A stretch of DNA of 44,518 nt from NCBI GenBank assembly GCA_025928545.1, contig JAICJH010000056.1, forward strand, positions 1 to 44,518, written 5' to 3'. Origin of the DNA: Bryobacteraceae bacterium (lineage in GTDB: Bacteria > Acidobacteriota > Terriglobia > Bryobacterales > Bryobacteraceae). Of this stretch, positions 42,885 to 44,518 are shown piece after piece. Position numbers and translations under genes: made by a program. Numbering within the stretch: the stretch's first letter is position 1; each line of letters opens with the position of its first letter. Under the pieces are notes generated by a model, which saw nothing but the letters and a program-made list of their open reading frames with translations, was not told the DNA's origin and ran no database searches.

Positions 42885-43150
42885 TCAAAACGTTCTTCGG
42901 ATCGCGATCCGGAACATCGACCGGCGGTCCGGCGCGGGGGTGTCTGCATAGGAACTCGAATTGATCGCGTTCACGAGCGTTGCGCCATTGGGAAGGTTCG
43001 ATGGATTCAGCGCAATCCGTGGACGGCAGCACGCCATCGACTCGAACGCAATGGGATTATATGCCCAATAGAAGCGAACCGGCACTTGGAACTTTGGAAC
43101 AATGACCCGGAGCTCAAGGCCACTGGACATTCTGACGCTTTCGGAGTCGC
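42885..43150 (-). pseudogene. C-terminal relic of a BamA/Omp85-type outer membrane protein
   Basis: The minus-strand frame reads 'SVRMSSGLELRVIVPKFQVP', then 'VRFYWAYNP', and ends with 'FRIAIRRTF' and a stop. This matches the last strands of BamA in Acidobacteria ('..STGLE.R...P....PFR..YAYNP....FRF..GRTF'), including the terminal Phe recognised in outer-membrane barrel insertion. The rest of the roughly 800-residue protein (POTRA domains and most of the barrel) is absent, and the frame is closed upstream of 43211. It must be a remnant of a gene lost or displaced by rearrangement. Confidence 0.65.
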
Positions 43151-43371
43151 GTGCGACGAGGGCTTGATCCTCAGATCCGGCGTCGGGGAAGCGCGCAGGC
43201 AGATCGCCCATGTTGCTTTCCGCCTGTTGCGCGAAACTTCACATGCGATGTGCGAATCCCGGTCTTGGCGCACTCTCTGTCCTGGGTCCATCAGATATGC
43301 CTGGTCTAAAATCCCGGATGCCTGTTTCAGACTGAGATGCGTGCTGTTTTCTAACTGCTCAGGCAAGGGCC

Positions 43372-43758
43372 TCAAACCAGCCGAACCGGCCCCGGATACC
43401 GTGCCACAATTGCGTCGACCGTCAGCAAGGTGATCCCTTCCACCATGGATTGCGCCACGAGCATTCGGTCGAATGGATCCTTATGAATGGGCGGTAGCCC
43501 ATCAACGGCGATCGCATGCTCAGCGGTAATTGGCAACTCCGCATAGTCGTTGTCGACCAGGCCCCTCCGTAGTAATCTCGGGTCCGCCTGGAAATCGTCT
43601 CGCGGCAATCCACGTTTGATCGCGACTTCCCACAGGCTCGCCGGACTGAACATCAGTTGGTTCCGGCTATCGTTCAGGAGTTCCCGGGCCCTGGATGATA
43701 ATCGCGCGGGTTCTCCCGCCGCCCAAAGCAGGAGGTGAGTATCCAGCAGTAGTCTCAT
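43372..43758 (-). CDS. vapC: PIN-domain toxin (VapC-like ribonuclease)
   Basis: The 128-residue PIN domain has the acidic catalytic set D6 ('LLLDTHLLLWAAGE'), E44 ('SLWEVAIK'), D94/D97 ('HKDPFDRMLVAQ') and D115 ('LLTVDAIVARYP'). The 'DTH.LLW' start is typical of the VapC branch paired with Phd-type antitoxins. Such toxins cut tRNA or rRNA when the antitoxin is degraded. The ATG overlaps the antitoxin stop as ATGA (43755-43758), the normal order of antitoxin first. All catalytic residues are present, so it should be active. Confidence 0.93.
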   Translation of the reverse strand: MRLLLDTHLLLWAAGEPARLSSRARELLNDSRNQLMFSPASLWEVAIKRGLPRDDFQADPRLLRRGLVDNDYAELPITAEHAIAVDGLPPIHKDPFDRMLVAQSMVEGITLLTVDAIVARYPGPVRLV

Positions 43759-44000
43759 CCGATCCCGCCAAACAAATCTTCGATCTCAGCACTGGCCATC
43801 CGGTCAAAATCGTCTGGAACGCGGATCTCGCCTTCGAGGAAGCCGAGCCGCCGAATTTGCCCGGCAACCGGCGCATCGATCGCCATCACCTTAACCAGCG
43901 GCTTTCCCGCTTTGGCGATGACGAAAGGCTCGCCATTCACCGCCCGCTCGATCAATTTTGAAAGATGCGTCTTCGCCTGGTGGATGTTGATGATCTCCAT
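43755..44000 (-). CDS. Phd/YefM-type antitoxin
   Basis: The 81-residue protein starts with 'MEIINIHQAKTHLSKLIERA' and continues 'GEPFVIAKAGKPLVKVMAID', the Phd/YefM DNA-binding fold. The remaining 30 residues ('LEGEIRVPDDFDRMASAEIEDLFGG' region) are the toxin-neutralising tail, with the 'DDFD' seen in VapC-pairing Phd proteins. It should bind VapC and repress its own promoter; two inverted repeats upstream (44003-44067) are candidate operators. Confidence 0.92.
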   Translation of the reverse strand: MEIINIHQAKTHLSKLIERAVNGEPFVIAKAGKPLVKVMAIDAPVAGQIRRLGFLEGEIRVPDDFDRMASAEIEDLFGGIG

Positions 44001-44002
44001 AA

Positions 44003-44067
44003 ACTAAGTCCTGTTGATTTAGTCTATCACAAACTGAACCAAACACTATAGAGAAAACTTTAGTGTT
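44003..44067. promoter_or_regulatory. Two inverted repeats upstream of the toxin-antitoxin operon
   Basis: The first has arms ACTAA and TTAGT at 44003-44007 and 44019-44023 (11-base spacer), directly before the antitoxin start. The second has perfect 7-bp arms AACACTA and TAGTGTT at 44042-44048 and 44061-44067 (12-base spacer). Both share an ACTA core and similar spacing, as expected for operator sites bound by a Phd-type dimer. The region is clearly richer in A/T than its surroundings and could also hold the promoter. Confidence 0.45.
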
Positions 44068-44168
44068 GTCGAAATCGAAACTCTATTTCCGGTGTTTTCA
44101 GGTACATGCAAATCCGTGACTGCAAATCCCGTTCTAGCCTGTGCTCCGATATAGCTGAGGAAACAACC

Positions 44169-44518
44169 ATGTCGACGCAAGCCCAGATAACCGCCAACAC
44201 AGCCAACGCCCAACTCTCCACCGGGCCGCGAACCGAAGCCGGCCGGGCTAGCTCCGCCCGCAACGGCGTCACCCACGGCCTCTTCTCTCGGCACGACTTT
44301 ATCCGCCCTGACGAAGAAGATGCCTACGCGCAAACCAGAGCCGATCTCGAAAAATCTCTCGCCCCCGCCGGTCCGCTTGAACTCGGCCTCGTCAACGAAA
44401 TACACCGGGCCTTCTGGCGTCTGCGCCGCTGCGGCGATGTCGAAGGCTCTTTCGACACAGCGAATTCCGACACCGCCGGGCCGGGGGCGGGGGGGGCCGG
44501 CGGGGGCCCCCGCCGCCC
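44169..44518 (+). CDS. Acidobacterial 'STGPRT...HGL' family protein (3' partial)
   Basis: The frame opens at ATG 44169 after GAGGAAACAACC and has no stop before the window ends. The N-terminus 'MSTQAQITANTANAQLSTGP' followed by 'RTEAGRASSARNGVTHGLFS' is the hallmark of a family present in many copies in Solibacter-type and related genomes; it has no known function. The next part ('EDAYAQTRADLEKSLAPAGP', 'LVNEIHRAFWRLRRCGD') is the usual helical continuation. The last 13 codons fall in the G/C-only end and are probably not real. Confidence 0.72.
   Translation, partial: MSTQAQITANTANAQLSTGPRTEAGRASSARNGVTHGLFSRHDFIRPDEEDAYAQTRADLEKSLAPAGPLELGLVNEIHRAFWRLRRCGDVEGSFDTANSDTAGPGAGGAGGGPRR
44478..44518. 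other. G/C-only low-complexity end, probable assembly artefact
   Basis: After about 44477 the sequence consists solely of G and C in homopolymer runs (one run of eight G). This is unlike anything else in the window and sits exactly at the end, so I read it as low-quality contig-end sequence, not genome. Confidence 0.7.

Larger units (their letters stand above)
42618..43371. other. Gene-poor 754-bp region with decayed fragments
   Basis: No intact gene. From left to right it holds about 80 bp of A/T-richer sequence with a short tandem 'AATCGGCGTG/AATCGGCGTC', a duplicated fragment of the small membrane protein gene (42699-42842, plus), and the last 85-90 codons of an outer-membrane barrel (42885-43150, minus). 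I see nothing recognisable in 43151-43371. Frames that stay open here have no family features. Confidence 0.7.

Noticed and set aside
42885..43211. The BamA-like remnant as an intact small gene
   Set aside because: Only the last strands of a barrel are encoded and there is no signal peptide, so it cannot make a working outer-membrane protein.
42768..43433. A 221-codon plus-strand frame downstream of the duplicated fragment
   Set aside because: Its first part is the duplicated membrane-protein tail, and the rest crosses the BamA relic and vapC in antisense without any motif; it is a chance fusion.

Overview
The window looks like chromosomal DNA of an acidobacterium of the Solibacter/Bryobacter lineage. 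The main reasons are a TIGR03435-type protein (3547-3993), a secreted propeller protein ending in a TIGR03437 'Solibacter C-terminal' domain (34217-36058), an Alternative Complex III operon fused to a caa3 oxidase operon, and the multi-copy 'STGPRT..HGL' family at the right end. The assignment is inferred from protein families, not from a marker gene. No tRNA, rRNA, CRISPR array, transposase or prophage gene was seen.

Layout. 1-3522: tail of a flagellar cluster, flgA(partial)-flgH-flgI-flgJ on the plus strand facing flaG-fliS on the minus strand. 3547-3993: a truncated TIGR03435 relic. 4023-16723: one tightly packed 12.7-kb minus-strand respiratory operon, read from the right as actA-actB-actC-actD-actE-actF, a His-rich membrane protein, sco, and coxII-coxI-coxIII-coxIV. 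Quinol is oxidised by Alternative Complex III and electrons pass through c hemes to an A2-type caa3 oxygen reductase. 17007-21832: nfo, an isopropylmalate/tartrate-dehydrogenase-family gene, and a rpoN-hpf-rapZ block with no ptsN.

21943-27869: a zinc-ribbon AIM24-like protein faces a three-gene minus-strand operon. That operon encodes an exported TPR-CHAT (caspase-like) protein, an exported Pro/Gln-rich protein with a PH/GRAM-like C-terminus, and a membrane protein with a PH/GRAM-like N-terminus. This is the best candidate in the window for an undescribed system. 28000-32243: fadN-like beta-oxidation enzyme, a phosphodiester glycosidase and an exported TIM-barrel isomerase. 32265-36058: a Cys-rich mini-protein with a coiled exported partner, and a FecR-domain protein divergent from the TIGR03437 propeller protein.

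36135-41381: cspA with its own promoter and terminator, then thiL, ugd, cmk, lysC and a small membrane protein. 41391-44518: accessory, partly decayed DNA with a secreted protein between 144-bp direct repeats, a duplicated gene fragment, the C-terminal relic of a BamA/Omp85 barrel, a VapC-Phd toxin-antitoxin pair with two inverted repeats upstream, and a partial gene running into a G/C-only end that looks like an assembly artefact.
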